A stretch of 64,000 nucleotides of DNA. Source: JBHELB01 sp041859045. GTDB lineage: Bacteria > Hydrogenedentota > Hydrogenedentia > Hydrogenedentales > SLHB01. Location: assembly GCA_041859045.1 (NCBI GenBank), contig JBHELB010000026.1, positions 62,001-126,000 of the forward strand, written 5' to 3'. This document shows, piece by piece, positions 17,031-26,642 of the stretch (its first letter is position 1; every line of letters begins with the position of its first letter). The translations under genes were made by a program, and so were the position numbers. Under the pieces are notes generated by a model, which was given only the letters and a program-made list of their open reading frames with translations, made no database searches and had not been told where the DNA came from.

Positions 17031-18437
17031 ATGGCGCGTTCAAAGAAATTACCCTTGGTGGCGGTGTGTGGCCGGCCCAACGTGGGCAAGAGCACCCTGT
17101 TCAACCGCATCATCGGCCGGCAGAGCGCCATCGTCCATAGTGAGGAAGGCATCACCCGCGACCGCGCGTATGGCCGCGCTTCGGCCAACGGCCGGGTATT
17201 CCGCCTGGTCGACACGGGCGGCATTGTCGAGAACCCGACCGATCCCGTTACCCACAAAATGCAGGAGCAGGTTCGCGCGGCGCTCAACGAAGCGGATGTC
17301 GTCCTGTTCGTGGTCGATGCGCAACAGGCCATCACGCGTGTGGACGAGGAAGTGCGTGACGAACTGTTCCGCCTCGGCAAGCCGGTGGTGCTCGCGGCAA
17401 ACAAACTCGACAACGACCGGCTTGAGATGAACCGCATGGACTTCTACGCGCTGGGAATGGGCGATCCGATTGCCGTGTCCTCCACCCACGGCCGGGGGAT
17501 GACGGAACTGCTCGAGGCGTTAACCGCAAACTTGCCTCCCGTGAACGCGGCGGAACAGGCCCTGCTGGAGACGCCTGCGGCCCCTGCCGAGACCGACGAG
17601 GAAGGCGACGAAGAAGCGATCGAAACGCCTGCGGCGCCCGGCGTCATCAAGGTCGCGATCGTCGGCAAACCGAACGTCGGCAAGTCGTCGTTTATCAATG
17701 CCCTGCTCAACGAGGATCGCACGATTGTCACGGACATTCCCGGTACGACGCGCGACGCCATCGACATCGATTTTCACTGGAAGGGCAAAGACTACCTCCT
17801 GATCGACACGGCGGGTCTGCGCAAGAAGTCGGGGATCAAGGCGGAGGTCGAGCGGTTCAGCGTGGCGCGGTCGTTGCGCGCGATCCGACGCGCCGATGTC
17901 TGTCTGCTGATGGTCGAGGCGACCGAGGGTATTACGGAGCAGGATAAGCGCATCATCAGTTACGTCCAGGAACAGGGCGCGGGCTTGATCCTCGTGTTCA
18001 CGAAGTGGGACCTCGTCGAAGACCGCGAGGTTCGTGCGAAAAAACTGCCCGAGGAACTCGCGTTCCGGGTGCCGTTCCTGAAGTACGTGCCGTTTCTCAC
18101 GATCTCGAACGTCACGCGGCAGCGCTTGTTCCAGACCTTCGATTTCGTGGACCGCGTCGCGGCTGAGGCCGCCAAACGCATCTCCACGGCGGAGTTGAAC
18201 AAGTTTCTGGAAACCCTGAAGGTCAGCGAAACGCCCGCCACGCACAAGGGCAGTGTCGCCAAGATCCGTTACGGCACGCAGACGGACGTGCGTCCGCCGA
18301 CCTTTGTGTTCTTCGTCAATTCGAAGCGCCTGTTTCACTTTAGCTATCTGCGCCACATCGAGAACCGTCTGCGGGCGCATTTCAGTTTCGAGGGCGTACC
18401 GGTCAAGTTCGAGCTGCGCGAGGGGAACTCGAAATGA
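17031..18437 (+). CDS. der: Ribosome-assembly GTPase Der (EngA)
   Basis: A 468-residue GTPase with two G domains in tandem, the hallmark of Der. G domain 1 has GRPNVGKS at 14-21 and DTGGIVE; G domain 2 has GKPNVGKSS, TDIPGTTRD, DTAGLRKKS and TKWDL. The KH-like C-terminal domain follows, ending near KFELREG. The linker between the G domains is acidic and flanked by two ETPAAP copies. The ATG at 17031 is chosen because the G1 motif then has the normal spacing and GAGAGA lies just upstream; it starts seven bases after pgsA. It acts in 50S subunit maturation. Confidence 0.96.
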   Translation: MARSKKLPLVAVCGRPNVGKSTLFNRIIGRQSAIVHSEEGITRDRAYGRASANGRVFRLVDTGGIVENPTDPVTHKMQEQVRAALNEADVVLFVVDAQQAITRVDEEVRDELFRLGKPVVLAANKLDNDRLEMNRMDFYALGMGDPIAVSSTHGRGMTELLEALTANLPPVNAAEQALLETPAAPAETDEEGDEEAIETPAAPGVIKVAIVGKPNVGKSSFINALLNEDRTIVTDIPGTTRDAIDIDFHWKGKDYLLIDTAGLRKKSGIKAEVERFSVARSLRAIRRADVCLLMVEATEGITEQDKRIISYVQEQGAGLILVFTKWDLVEDREVRAKKLPEELAFRVPFLKYVPFLTISNVTRQRLFQTFDFVDRVAAEAAKRISTAELNKFLETLKVSETPATHKGSVAKIRYGTQTDVRPPTFVFFVNSKRLFHFSYLRHIENRLRAHFSFEGVPVKFELREGNSK

Positions 18438-19048
18438 TGACTGCGCTCGCGCTGGTGCTGGCCTACCTGCTCGGGTCGGTGCCCACCGGCCTCTGGCTCG
18501 GGTTGGCGCTCCGGCGCGTGGACATCCGCGAGCACGGCAGCCGCAACATCGGCGCGACAAACACGTTGCGCGTTCTCGGCAAGCCGCTGGGCATCGCCGC
18601 CCTCCTCGGCGACGCGGGAAAAGGCATCGTGGCGGCGGCATTGGTATCGAGGCTAAGCCCCTGGGATTACGCGGCGCTGGCCTGCGGGTTGGCAGCGATT
18701 TTCGGGCATCTTGCCCCGGTTTATCTGCGCTTTCGCGGGGGCAAAGGCGTGGCCACAAGCGCAGGGGTCTTTCTGGTCCTCGCCCCGTTGCCCACGCTCA
18801 TCGCCTTGGCCGCCTTCCTGGCCGTACTCGCCGCAACCCGCATGGTCAGTGCGGGCTCCATCACCGCCGCCCTGGCGCTGCTCATCGCCGTGTTTGCCCT
18901 GCCACGCACCTGGGTGACCCTGCCTTTCCACCTGCTGCCTCACCTTACCGCCCTGCGTATCGCGGCGGCACTCGTGGCGCTTCTGGTCGTCTACCGTCAC
19001 CGCGAAAACATCCGCCGCATCCTCCAGGGCGCCGAAAACCGGTTCTAA
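18434..19048 (+). CDS. plsY: Acyl-phosphate:glycerol-3-phosphate acyltransferase
   Basis: A 204-residue membrane protein starting inside the der stop (ATGA). It carries the PlsY motifs LLGSVPTGLWLG, REHGSRNIGATNTLRVLG and FRGGKGVATSAG. Five membrane helices are predicted. It transfers the acyl group of acyl phosphate to glycerol-3-phosphate, the first step of phospholipid synthesis, which fits its operon with pgsA. Confidence 0.94.
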   Translation: MMTALALVLAYLLGSVPTGLWLGLALRRVDIREHGSRNIGATNTLRVLGKPLGIAALLGDAGKGIVAAALVSRLSPWDYAALACGLAAIFGHLAPVYLRFRGGKGVATSAGVFLVLAPLPTLIALAAFLAVLAATRMVSAGSITAALALLIAVFALPRTWVTLPFHLLPHLTALRIAAALVALLVVYRHRENIRRILQGAENRF

Positions 19049-19085
19049 TCCAAAGCGGTCTTGCCCTCCCGGGTTTGTAGTCCTA

Positions 19086-19113
19086 TTGACAAATTGCCCC
19101 GACAGTCTATAGA
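19086..19113 (+). promoter_or_regulatory. Promoter of the SGNH hydrolase gene
   Basis: A perfect -35 TTGACA at 19086-19091 is followed after 16 bases by TATAGA at 19108-19113. The predicted transcript begins about 60 bases before the ATG at 19179. Confidence 0.65.
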
Positions 19114-19178
19114 CTACGACATCCGCAGGTCTGGGGGTGTGTGCGGAGCGGAGTCTCGGACTACAAGAGGGGCCTGCC

Positions 19179-20570
19179 ATGTTCTCACCTCGTTCGATGT
19201 TCTATTTCTCTGGGCTTTTCTCCACGCTCCTTGTATTTGGCGCCGCTGCTTTCGCAGCGGACCAGCCAGTCAGCCCTCCCGCGGCGACGAACGCGGTCAG
19301 CGCAACGTCCCTTAGCGCCTCAAGTCCCCCCAATGGAGCCACTCCCCGTAAACGCATCATGCTGATCGGCGACAGTTGGGCCGCAGCGATTGCGACTGAG
19401 CAGCAAGACGGGCCGGGCCACGGAACCTTTGATGCCGTTTTGCGCGATATGGGGTATCCGACCTACCGAACCGACGGGTATGCGTCGGCGGGGGGAAGGA
19501 GCGCTAAGCAGTTCGCCACAGATTCTCTTTGGCAAGCGTACATCGCGAGGGCACTGAGTAATCCCGACCTCATCGCCGTTCAGATCATTGCGGGCGGCAT
19601 CGATTTCCTGAACACGGTCAAGGAGACCAACGTGTATCAAGAGCCGTGGAACGCCTCCGTGCGCGATGCGCGTTGGACGCAGATACAATCTTATCTTCAG
19701 GCGATCATCAACCAGATCCGGAGTGCACGCCCGGACGTCAAGATTGTCTTGTTCGATTACGATTACCTCGGGATTCAGCAGGCCAATTATGCCTATGGCT
19801 TCACCTGGGGCGGCATGACGCAACGTCAAGTTAACGACGCCTTCCTTGAGTTGGCGATGAAGAAAAAAGCCCTGGCTGACGCGACTCCGAACTGCTATTA
19901 CGTGAGCAATTGGGGATATCTCCAGGCGATGTGGAACTATCCCACCTGGGGCCTGCCAACCCCCGGGGCCTATCCCACGTATTCTCCTTTTGCCGGCGGA
20001 AACCCCGACTATGGTATGCCTCCCTATGCCTCCGTAGGGGACGGCATTCACCCGTCGGATTGGGGCATGTACATGATGCTGGAGCGTTGCGTGAACATGC
20101 TCTACCGGGATTGGCTCAACGATATCGATGGGGACGGGGTGCCGTATGAGGAGGAGATACGCGATCTCAATCCGTTTACGCCCGGCACGCAGACGTGTTT
20201 TGACCCTGATTCGGCCGATGCTACGGGAAACAATTTTCTCAATGCGCCCGATGGCGTCTTAGACACACTGAACGATTACGATGGCGACGGAATCTTGAAC
20301 CTTGAAGAGGCGCAACTGGGCATGAGCCCGATGGTCGCCGATATGGACAACGACGGGCTGAAGGACGGGGAGGAACTCAACACGTTCCACACCGATCCGT
20401 ATGTAGCCGACACGGACCTTGATGGGTACAGCGACGGCTATGAGGTGTCCTTGGGCGCGGATCCGCTCGATCCGTCAACCACCATGCCCGCCGCGGCCCC
20501 TTGGTCTCACATTCTGCTGATCGGGGTGCTGGGATGTGCGGCCTTGCGCCGTGTCGCACGGCGCGCCTGA
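19179..20570 (+). CDS. Secreted SGNH-type hydrolase with Ca-binding repeats and C-terminal anchor
   Basis: A 463-residue exported protein; the ATG at 19179 has AGAGGGG upstream and is followed by a signal peptide ending near AFAA. Residues about 55-330 form an SGNH/GDSL-like esterase domain: LIGDSWA carries the nucleophile Ser, and GDGIHPSDWGM is the C-terminal Asp-x-x-His block. After it come thrombospondin type 3-like acidic repeats (DIDGDGVPYEEE, DYDGDGILNLEE, DMDNDGLKDGEE, DTDLDGYSDGYE) that bind calcium. The tail MPAAAPW, a hydrophobic helix and RRVARRA form a PEP-CTERM-like tripartite sorting signal. Substrate is unknown; such enzymes often deacetylate polysaccharides. Confidence 0.8.
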   Translation: MFSPRSMFYFSGLFSTLLVFGAAAFAADQPVSPPAATNAVSATSLSASSPPNGATPRKRIMLIGDSWAAAIATEQQDGPGHGTFDAVLRDMGYPTYRTDGYASAGGRSAKQFATDSLWQAYIARALSNPDLIAVQIIAGGIDFLNTVKETNVYQEPWNASVRDARWTQIQSYLQAIINQIRSARPDVKIVLFDYDYLGIQQANYAYGFTWGGMTQRQVNDAFLELAMKKKALADATPNCYYVSNWGYLQAMWNYPTWGLPTPGAYPTYSPFAGGNPDYGMPPYASVGDGIHPSDWGMYMMLERCVNMLYRDWLNDIDGDGVPYEEEIRDLNPFTPGTQTCFDPDSADATGNNFLNAPDGVLDTLNDYDGDGILNLEEAQLGMSPMVADMDNDGLKDGEELNTFHTDPYVADTDLDGYSDGYEVSLGADPLDPSTTMPAAAPWSHILLIGVLGCAALRRVARRA

Positions 20571-20594
20571 TACCAAGACGCGGCCTTCTTTTCC

Positions 20595-20630
20595 GGGGGA
20601 AACTTCCACGCGAGGTTTCCCCCGTTTTTT
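20595..20630 (+). terminator. Rho-independent terminator after the SGNH hydrolase
   Basis: GGGGGAAAC at 20595-20603 pairs with GTTTCCCCC at 20615-20623 around an 11-base loop, followed by G and six Ts. It lies 25 bases after the stop codon. Confidence 0.88.
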
Positions 20631-20697
20631 CGTTCCATACGCATAAATATGGTAAGGTACCGCGTTTTTCACAAGTGCAAGACCGGGGAGATTTCAC

Positions 20698-22392
20698 ATG
20701 TTGAGCGCGTTCGAGTCGTTGTTGAAGCCGATCGTTGATGCGTTTCCGGGGCTGACCCTCGGCGACGTGATGCTGGTATCGCCGCCGAAGCCGGACTTGG
20801 GCGATGTCGCCTTGCGCACGTTCGAAGCGGCAAAAAAACTCGGCATGGCGCCTCCCCAGTTGGCCGCCGCCATCGCGTCCAACGTTGCATTCGGCCCGGA
20901 GGTCCGCGAAGCCACCGCGGCGGGCCCCTACGTCAACTTCCGGCTCGACCGCGGCGTCTTCGGCAAGGGCATCGTGGGCGAAGTGCTGACAAACGCCAGG
21001 TACGGCACAAACAGCTCCGGCAAAGGCATCCGGGCTTTGGTCGAGCACACGAGCATCAACCCGAACGCCGATCCGCACGTCGGCCGCGCGCGCAACGCGA
21101 TGATCGGCGATGCCCTCGTGCGTCTGTTGCGCTTCGAAGACTACGATGTCGAAGTGCACTACTACGTGAACGACATGGGCCGACAGATTGGTTTGCTGGT
21201 GTTGGCGTGTCCCGAGCCGCAGAAGATGTCGTTCGACGAGGTGCTGCAGGTATACGTCGACGCCAATCGTCGCGCCGAAACCGATCCCGAATTCGCCGAA
21301 CAGGGCTATGCGCTGCTCGCGCGTATGGAGGAAGGCGACGAGGACACGCGGCGGCGTTTCCATGAGGTGACGGACCTGTGTCTAAAAGGCCAGCTTGCGG
21401 TGCTCGCGCGGCTCGGCGCGAGTTACGACGTGTTCGATCACGAGTCGGACTATGTGAAAGACCCGCGGCTCGAACGCATTCTCGACGCGCTGCGCGCAAG
21501 AGACGCGTTGTTTACGGACGACGACAAACGCCTGGTCGTGGACCTCGCGAAACTCGGCCACCCGCATGAAGAAGGACGCTATTTCGTCCTGATGCGGGCG
21601 AACGGCAGTTCGATGTACGGCTGCCGCGATCTGGCGTACACGATGCACAAGGCCGAGCGCGGCGCGGCGCTGAATATCAACGTGCTGGGCGAAGATCACA
21701 AGCTCTACGCGCATCAACTTGCGTTGATCCTCTCGACGGTCGGCGTGCCTGCGCCGGAAAACATCTACTACTCCTACATCCTGCTCAAGGAAGGCAAGAT
21801 GTCGACGCGACAGGGCAAGGTGGTGCTGCTGTCGGAATTTCTCGACGAGGCCCGCGCGCGCGCGGCGGAAAAAGTCGACGAGCAGTGCAAAGACCTCAGC
21901 GCGGAAGAGCGCGCGGCGATTGCGGAGAAGGTGGCGGTGGCGGCGGTGCGGTTCGCGATCTTGCGCGTCGGCCCGAATAAGAACGTGATCTTCGACTGGG
22001 AGACGAGTCTGTCGTTCACCGGCGATACCGGCCCGTACATTCAGTATTGTTGCGCGCGAATCGCGTCGATTCTGCGGAAGTTCGGCGAGGTCAACGAGGC
22101 GCTTGGCGCGGAGTTCCCGATCGAGACCGACGCGGAATGGGCGCTGGCGTGGAAACTCGCCACGTTTCCCGAGGTCGTGCTCGGCGCGGTGACGCAGCGG
22201 AACAGCGCCCCCGTCGCGCAGTATGCCCTCGAACTGGCGCGCCAGTTTACGTCGTTCTACCACGAGTGCCCGGTGATCGACGCCCCGACGCCCGCACAAC
22301 GCCAGGTGCGCGCCCAACTCTGCGCCGCCACCCGGCGTACGCTCGAAAATGCGCTCGGCCTTCTGGGCATCAGCGCGCTCGACCGAATGTAG
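20698..22392 (+). CDS. argS: Arginyl-tRNA synthetase
   Basis: A 564-residue class I synthetase. PNADPHVGRARNAMIGD near 121-137 is the ArgRS form of the HIGH motif, HYYVNDMGRQ follows as expected, and KEGKMSTRQGKV near 363-374 corresponds to the KMSKS region. TGPYIQYCCARI and a C-terminal anticodon-binding DALR domain (LARQFTSFYHECPV) complete it. The N-terminal Add-1 domain is present. GGGGAG precedes the ATG by seven bases. It charges tRNA-Arg in the cytoplasm. Confidence 0.96.
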   Translation: MLSAFESLLKPIVDAFPGLTLGDVMLVSPPKPDLGDVALRTFEAAKKLGMAPPQLAAAIASNVAFGPEVREATAAGPYVNFRLDRGVFGKGIVGEVLTNARYGTNSSGKGIRALVEHTSINPNADPHVGRARNAMIGDALVRLLRFEDYDVEVHYYVNDMGRQIGLLVLACPEPQKMSFDEVLQVYVDANRRAETDPEFAEQGYALLARMEEGDEDTRRRFHEVTDLCLKGQLAVLARLGASYDVFDHESDYVKDPRLERILDALRARDALFTDDDKRLVVDLAKLGHPHEEGRYFVLMRANGSSMYGCRDLAYTMHKAERGAALNINVLGEDHKLYAHQLALILSTVGVPAPENIYYSYILLKEGKMSTRQGKVVLLSEFLDEARARAAEKVDEQCKDLSAEERAAIAEKVAVAAVRFAILRVGPNKNVIFDWETSLSFTGDTGPYIQYCCARIASILRKFGEVNEALGAEFPIETDAEWALAWKLATFPEVVLGAVTQRNSAPVAQYALELARQFTSFYHECPVIDAPTPAQRQVRAQLCAATRRTLENALGLLGISALDRM

Positions 22393-22494
22393 CGGGATAG
22401 CTTGTGCGATCTTGAAGGTTACACGCGGGCTGTGCGAGCATTCTCCGGATGTGTCTCGTGTCCGGGCTGCAACGCATAACCTATCGAGGTCGTC

Positions 22495-25212
22495 ATGGGA
22501 AAGAACTACACCGTCTTTGTCGTTCCGCACACGCATTGGGACCGGGCGTGGTACGTGCCGTTTGAGGAGTTCCGTCTTCGTCTGATCGGCATGATTGATG
22601 ACCTCTGTCACACGCTTGAGACGGACCCCGAGTTCACCTGCTTCACCCTCGACGGCCAGGCGATTGTGCTCGACGACTACCTCGAGATCCGTCGCGGCAG
22701 CGAGGAACGGTTGCGCAAACTGATCTCGTCGGGCCGAATGTCCGCGGGGCCGTGGTACGTGCTGCCGGACGAGTTTCTAGTTAGCCCGGAGTCGTTGATC
22801 CGCAACCTCATGTACGGCCGCAAACTCTGCGCGCGCTTCGGACGCGCGCTCAACGTGGGGTACGTGCCCGATCCGTTTGGGCACATTGCGCAGTTGCCTC
22901 AAATCCTGCGTGGATTCGGCATCGACTCGTTTGTCTTCTTCCGCGGCATCGATCAAGAGACCACCAAGCTGAACATCGAGTTCGTCTGGCGCGCGCCCGA
23001 CGGCTCGGAAGTGATCGCCTCGCAGCAGCGCCCGTTTTACGGCAACGGAACGCACCTCGGCTACGCGACAAATTGGGGCGACACCGAGAACATGGTACAG
23101 CACATTTCTTTCGCCATCGAGCAAGTGGAAAAGAGCTGCGGCCTTCTTGCGGAGCATTCCATCGCGGACTCGCTGTTGCTCGGAAATGGCATTGACCAGG
23201 CCGCACACCAAAAAGACCTGCCGCGGATCCTGAAGAAACTGGCGAAACATTTCCCGCAATACCGTTTTCGCGTGGCCTCGCTCGAAGAGTACATCGCGCA
23301 GATCAAACGCGACCTCAAGGGCCGCAAGCCAAAGGTGCATCGCGGCGAGTTGATGTATCAATACGGCGATTTGCTGCGCGGCGTCGATTCCACGCGCATG
23401 TACATGAAGATGCTCAACCAGCATTGCGAGGATCTGTTCGAAAAGTGGACGGAACCCGCCGCCACCGTCGCATGGTTGAACAAATTGATCCCGTATCCGC
23501 AAGACGAGTTGTGGCACGGCTGGTGCGAACTCATGAAGACGCATCCGCACGACGACGTGACCGGCGCGGCGGCGGATCAGGTGCATCGCGAGGCGGAAAA
23601 TCGCTACGCGACTGTCGAACAGGTCGGGGCGATGATCGCGCGCAACGCCTTGCGGCGGTTCGCGCTGAATACCGACAACTCGAAGCAGCCCGGGGTGCCG
23701 GTGTTGCTGTTCAATACCCTGCCGATGCCGCGTAAGGAAGTCGTTCGGATTCCCATTGACCTCGTGCCCTACGACGAGCCTTGGAAAACGTTCACCGTGT
23801 TCAACGACAAAGGCAAGCCCGTGCCGCATGAAGCGCTTGGCGTTGAACGTCTGTGCTGGTGGGAGGCCATGAAGCCGTTCGACGTCCATCGGCATACGGT
23901 CGAAATCGAAGTGGACCTGCCGCCGTTCGGCTATCGCACGCTCTATGTCCGTGAAGGCGAAGCTGCTGCGTCGCGTGCGCGCTTCACGACCGGCGCGCGT
24001 GCATTCGAGAACGAGTTTTTCAAACTCCAGATCGCGGCGAACGGTTCATTGACATTCAAGGACAAAGCCACGCGTCGCGAATACCGCGGATTGCTGGTGT
24101 TTGAGGACACGGAAGACTGCGGCGATGCGTATAACTGGTCGTATCTCGCGAAGGGTTCGCAGACATTCACCACAGGCAAGGCGCAACCGAAAATTGCCAA
24201 GATTCACGAGGGGCCGCTGTCGGTCACGTGGCGCATCACCCACACGATGCGGCTTCCCGAGAGTCTCACCGCCGATCACCGCGCACGATCGAAGCGCCTC
24301 GTGCCGTTCACTTTCGAGACCGACGTCACCTGCCGCGCGGGCTCGCCCCGGGTGGACCTCACGACGCGCGTGACGAATAACGTAAAAGATCATCGCCTGC
24401 GCGCGCTGTTTCCAACGGATATCGAAGTCGACACCGTGCTTTCCGACGGACATTTTGCCGTTGTCGAACGCAGCACGATCCTTCCGCCCGCTAAGCCGAA
24501 ACTGCCGCCGTATCCCACGCAGCACCAACTACGGTTCTCCGCGATCACGGACGGCAAGCGCGGGTTCGCGGTGATCAACGACGGCATGCCCGAGATTCAG
24601 GTGCTGCACCAAGGCGCGAAGCGCACCCTTGCGCACACGCTGTTCCGCGCGGTCGGTTGGCTGGGTCGCGACGATTTCCCCACGCGTCCTTACAGCGCCG
24701 CGCCGTCAATCGCTGCGCCGGAGGCGCAATGCTTGCGCACGATGGAGTTCCGCTACGGCTTCATGGCGTTCAAGGGCGGCGACTGGACGCCGGTGATGCA
24801 AGAAGCGCTGCGCCACAACGTGGACATCATGGTCACGCGGTCGGACGTACACGGCGGCACGGACTTGCGGCAAATGGGCTTCGAAATGGATGAAGAGCGC
24901 GCCGCGCAGAAGTATATCCCCGTGCCGCGCGAAGGGCGCTTGCCCGATCACGATTGCGTGATGGACATCAACAACGCGCGCGTGATTCTGAGCGCATTCA
25001 AGAAGTGCGAACACAACACGCATTTGCTCGTGCGCCTACACAATCCCGGGACGGTAAAGGAAAAAGGGACGATACGGCTGTTCCGTCCGATCAAAAAAGC
25101 GTGGAGCGCCGATCTGGCGGAGGAGCGCACCGGCGCACTGCGCGTAACGCGCGGCGCACTGAACTACGCGCTCAAGCCCTATGAAATCGCGACCTTCGAG
25201 ATCGATATCTAG
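22495..25212 (+). CDS. Glycoside hydrolase family 38 alpha-mannosidase
   Basis: A 905-residue enzyme without a signal peptide, so probably cytoplasmic. VVPHTHWDRAWY at 9-20 is the zinc-binding start of GH38, and YVPDPFGHIAQLPQIL near 122-137 contains the nucleophile Asp. MKTHPHDDVTGAAADQVH near 344-361 carries further zinc/substrate ligands. The GH38 middle domain and the large C-terminal beta domain (from about residue 480) follow. GH38 removes alpha-mannose from glycans with retention and zinc. The serine hydrolase gene begins 44 bases downstream and may be co-transcribed. Confidence 0.92.
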   Translation: MGKNYTVFVVPHTHWDRAWYVPFEEFRLRLIGMIDDLCHTLETDPEFTCFTLDGQAIVLDDYLEIRRGSEERLRKLISSGRMSAGPWYVLPDEFLVSPESLIRNLMYGRKLCARFGRALNVGYVPDPFGHIAQLPQILRGFGIDSFVFFRGIDQETTKLNIEFVWRAPDGSEVIASQQRPFYGNGTHLGYATNWGDTENMVQHISFAIEQVEKSCGLLAEHSIADSLLLGNGIDQAAHQKDLPRILKKLAKHFPQYRFRVASLEEYIAQIKRDLKGRKPKVHRGELMYQYGDLLRGVDSTRMYMKMLNQHCEDLFEKWTEPAATVAWLNKLIPYPQDELWHGWCELMKTHPHDDVTGAAADQVHREAENRYATVEQVGAMIARNALRRFALNTDNSKQPGVPVLLFNTLPMPRKEVVRIPIDLVPYDEPWKTFTVFNDKGKPVPHEALGVERLCWWEAMKPFDVHRHTVEIEVDLPPFGYRTLYVREGEAAASRARFTTGARAFENEFFKLQIAANGSLTFKDKATRREYRGLLVFEDTEDCGDAYNWSYLAKGSQTFTTGKAQPKIAKIHEGPLSVTWRITHTMRLPESLTADHRARSKRLVPFTFETDVTCRAGSPRVDLTTRVTNNVKDHRLRALFPTDIEVDTVLSDGHFAVVERSTILPPAKPKLPPYPTQHQLRFSAITDGKRGFAVINDGMPEIQVLHQGAKRTLAHTLFRAVGWLGRDDFPTRPYSAAPSIAAPEAQCLRTMEFRYGFMAFKGGDWTPVMQEALRHNVDIMVTRSDVHGGTDLRQMGFEMDEERAAQKYIPVPREGRLPDHDCVMDINNARVILSAFKKCEHNTHLLVRLHNPGTVKEKGTIRLFRPIKKAWSADLAEERTGALRVTRGALNYALKPYEIATFEIDI

Positions 25213-25256
25213 CGAGTATCAGACGGCGCATTAGTCCGAGAGAAGAGGGATATGCC

Positions 25257-26564
25257 GTGAACTATGCCCCCCGCTTTTTGCTCATAGCGCTTCTTTTTTT
25301 CGTGGCCGCAGGGACAGTCTTTTTCTTGCGCAACTTTCGAATGCTGCCCACCCCGGATGCGCGATCAAGATACGACACGGCTCAAGAAAGCACGTCGTCT
25401 GATTCGCCCGAACATACAAAGGGGCTCACTATTGTTCAGGCGCGCTATGGCGCGTGGTTCTCTTGGATCGACGTCACTGAGTTACTCAATAGCCAAATTG
25501 TAAACGGCGTCCTTGACGTTCACGTGGGAAACAATTTGGCTGGCGATATAGCGTACGGTCGACGCAAGCGACTCGAAGTCGAGTATGTTCTCGATGGGGT
25601 GCCGGGAGCTTTGACGCGCGAGGAAGGAACACAACTCAGGCTCCCGGAAAACGCCCAACCACTTGAAAAAGAAATCTCCGAAGCGACGTGGGCTTCCGAC
25701 CTTCCAGATGCTACTCGCGTCACCACCAAGAACGACCTTGTTGCGCTGGTTCAGCGTTGCCCCGCGCAAGTGGGATTCTACGGCGTTAATCTCGATACGG
25801 GCAAGACCACAGAGTACAGCCCGGATCAGCCGGCTTGCATGGCAAGCATCGTCAAGTTATTTGTTTTGCTTTCGGTTGTCGACGAGGTCCGAAGTGGTCG
25901 TCTCGACTGGGGCGATCGGTTGCCTATGGGCAGCGAGTCCATCTCGATTACCGAGGCCGTGGACCGCATGATCGGGCAGAGTGACAACGCCGCCACCAAT
26001 GCTCTTGCAGATAAGGTCGGCTTTGACGCGGTGTGCGCGCTGCCCGGGCGATTGGGGATGGACGGCGTAAGCGAAGCGATCTTGCCAAAACCGGGACTGC
26101 TAGAGGACGTACTAAACAAGCGTGTTGTTGAGTTCAAACGCGCACCAGTGGTTCCGTTCTTGCCGCAACACGCCAGCGCCAAAGGAATGGTGCGCTTTTT
26201 CGAGCTGCTTCACGAAGGCAAGTTAATCTCGCCCGAGCACGGAGCGGACGTTCTTGCAGCACTCAAACGCCACCCCCGTTCGTTTGTTCCTCACGCGCCC
26301 GAGGGATTCGGCGTTTTTGGAAAAGGCGGTAGTCTGTCGTGGACGCTGCCCCCCCGTCCTCAGTACAACATGGTAGGTTGGAATTTATACGTGCGCAACG
26401 GGAAAACCGCCGTCGCGTTTTGCCTCTGGGGCGAATGGTTTCCAGAGAAAATGCCCGACAAAATCAAACTAGAGTGGCTCTCCGCTATATCAGACGGAAT
26501 CCTCAAAGTCCTGCTCTCCTCGAGCGAGAATTCGGTCTCTGTTACAGATCAGCAAATGATGTAA
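25257..26564 (+). CDS. Membrane-anchored class A beta-lactamase-like serine hydrolase
   Basis: A 435-residue protein starting with GTG, eight bases after GAGGGA. One N-terminal membrane helix (6-25) acts as signal anchor. Residues about 57-115 form a small beta domain with ARYGAWFSWIDVT and NNLAGDIAYG. The C-terminal domain (160-420) has the penicilloyl-serine transferase motifs: SIVK at 197-200 (SxxK), SDN at 242-244 and KGG at 356-358 in place of KTG. Such proteins are beta-lactamases or peptidases acting outside the membrane. The Thr-to-Gly change in the third box argues against assuming antibiotic resistance. Confidence 0.75.
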   Translation: MNYAPRFLLIALLFFVAAGTVFFLRNFRMLPTPDARSRYDTAQESTSSDSPEHTKGLTIVQARYGAWFSWIDVTELLNSQIVNGVLDVHVGNNLAGDIAYGRRKRLEVEYVLDGVPGALTREEGTQLRLPENAQPLEKEISEATWASDLPDATRVTTKNDLVALVQRCPAQVGFYGVNLDTGKTTEYSPDQPACMASIVKLFVLLSVVDEVRSGRLDWGDRLPMGSESISITEAVDRMIGQSDNAATNALADKVGFDAVCALPGRLGMDGVSEAILPKPGLLEDVLNKRVVEFKRAPVVPFLPQHASAKGMVRFFELLHEGKLISPEHGADVLAALKRHPRSFVPHAPEGFGVFGKGGSLSWTLPPRPQYNMVGWNLYVRNGKTAVAFCLWGEWFPEKMPDKIKLEWLSAISDGILKVLLSSSENSVSVTDQQMM

Positions 26565-26642
26565 CGATTCTCTCAGCGACGCGGATATCGCTGGGCATCA
26601 CGGCCGTACAATCGGGGGCGCGATTAAGCATAGCGTGACACG

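Noticed and set aside
17520..18758. A 412-codon open frame antisense to der and plsY
   Set aside because: Both plus-strand genes are unmistakable; the antisense translation is low-complexity and Arg-rich, as expected of GC-rich shadows.
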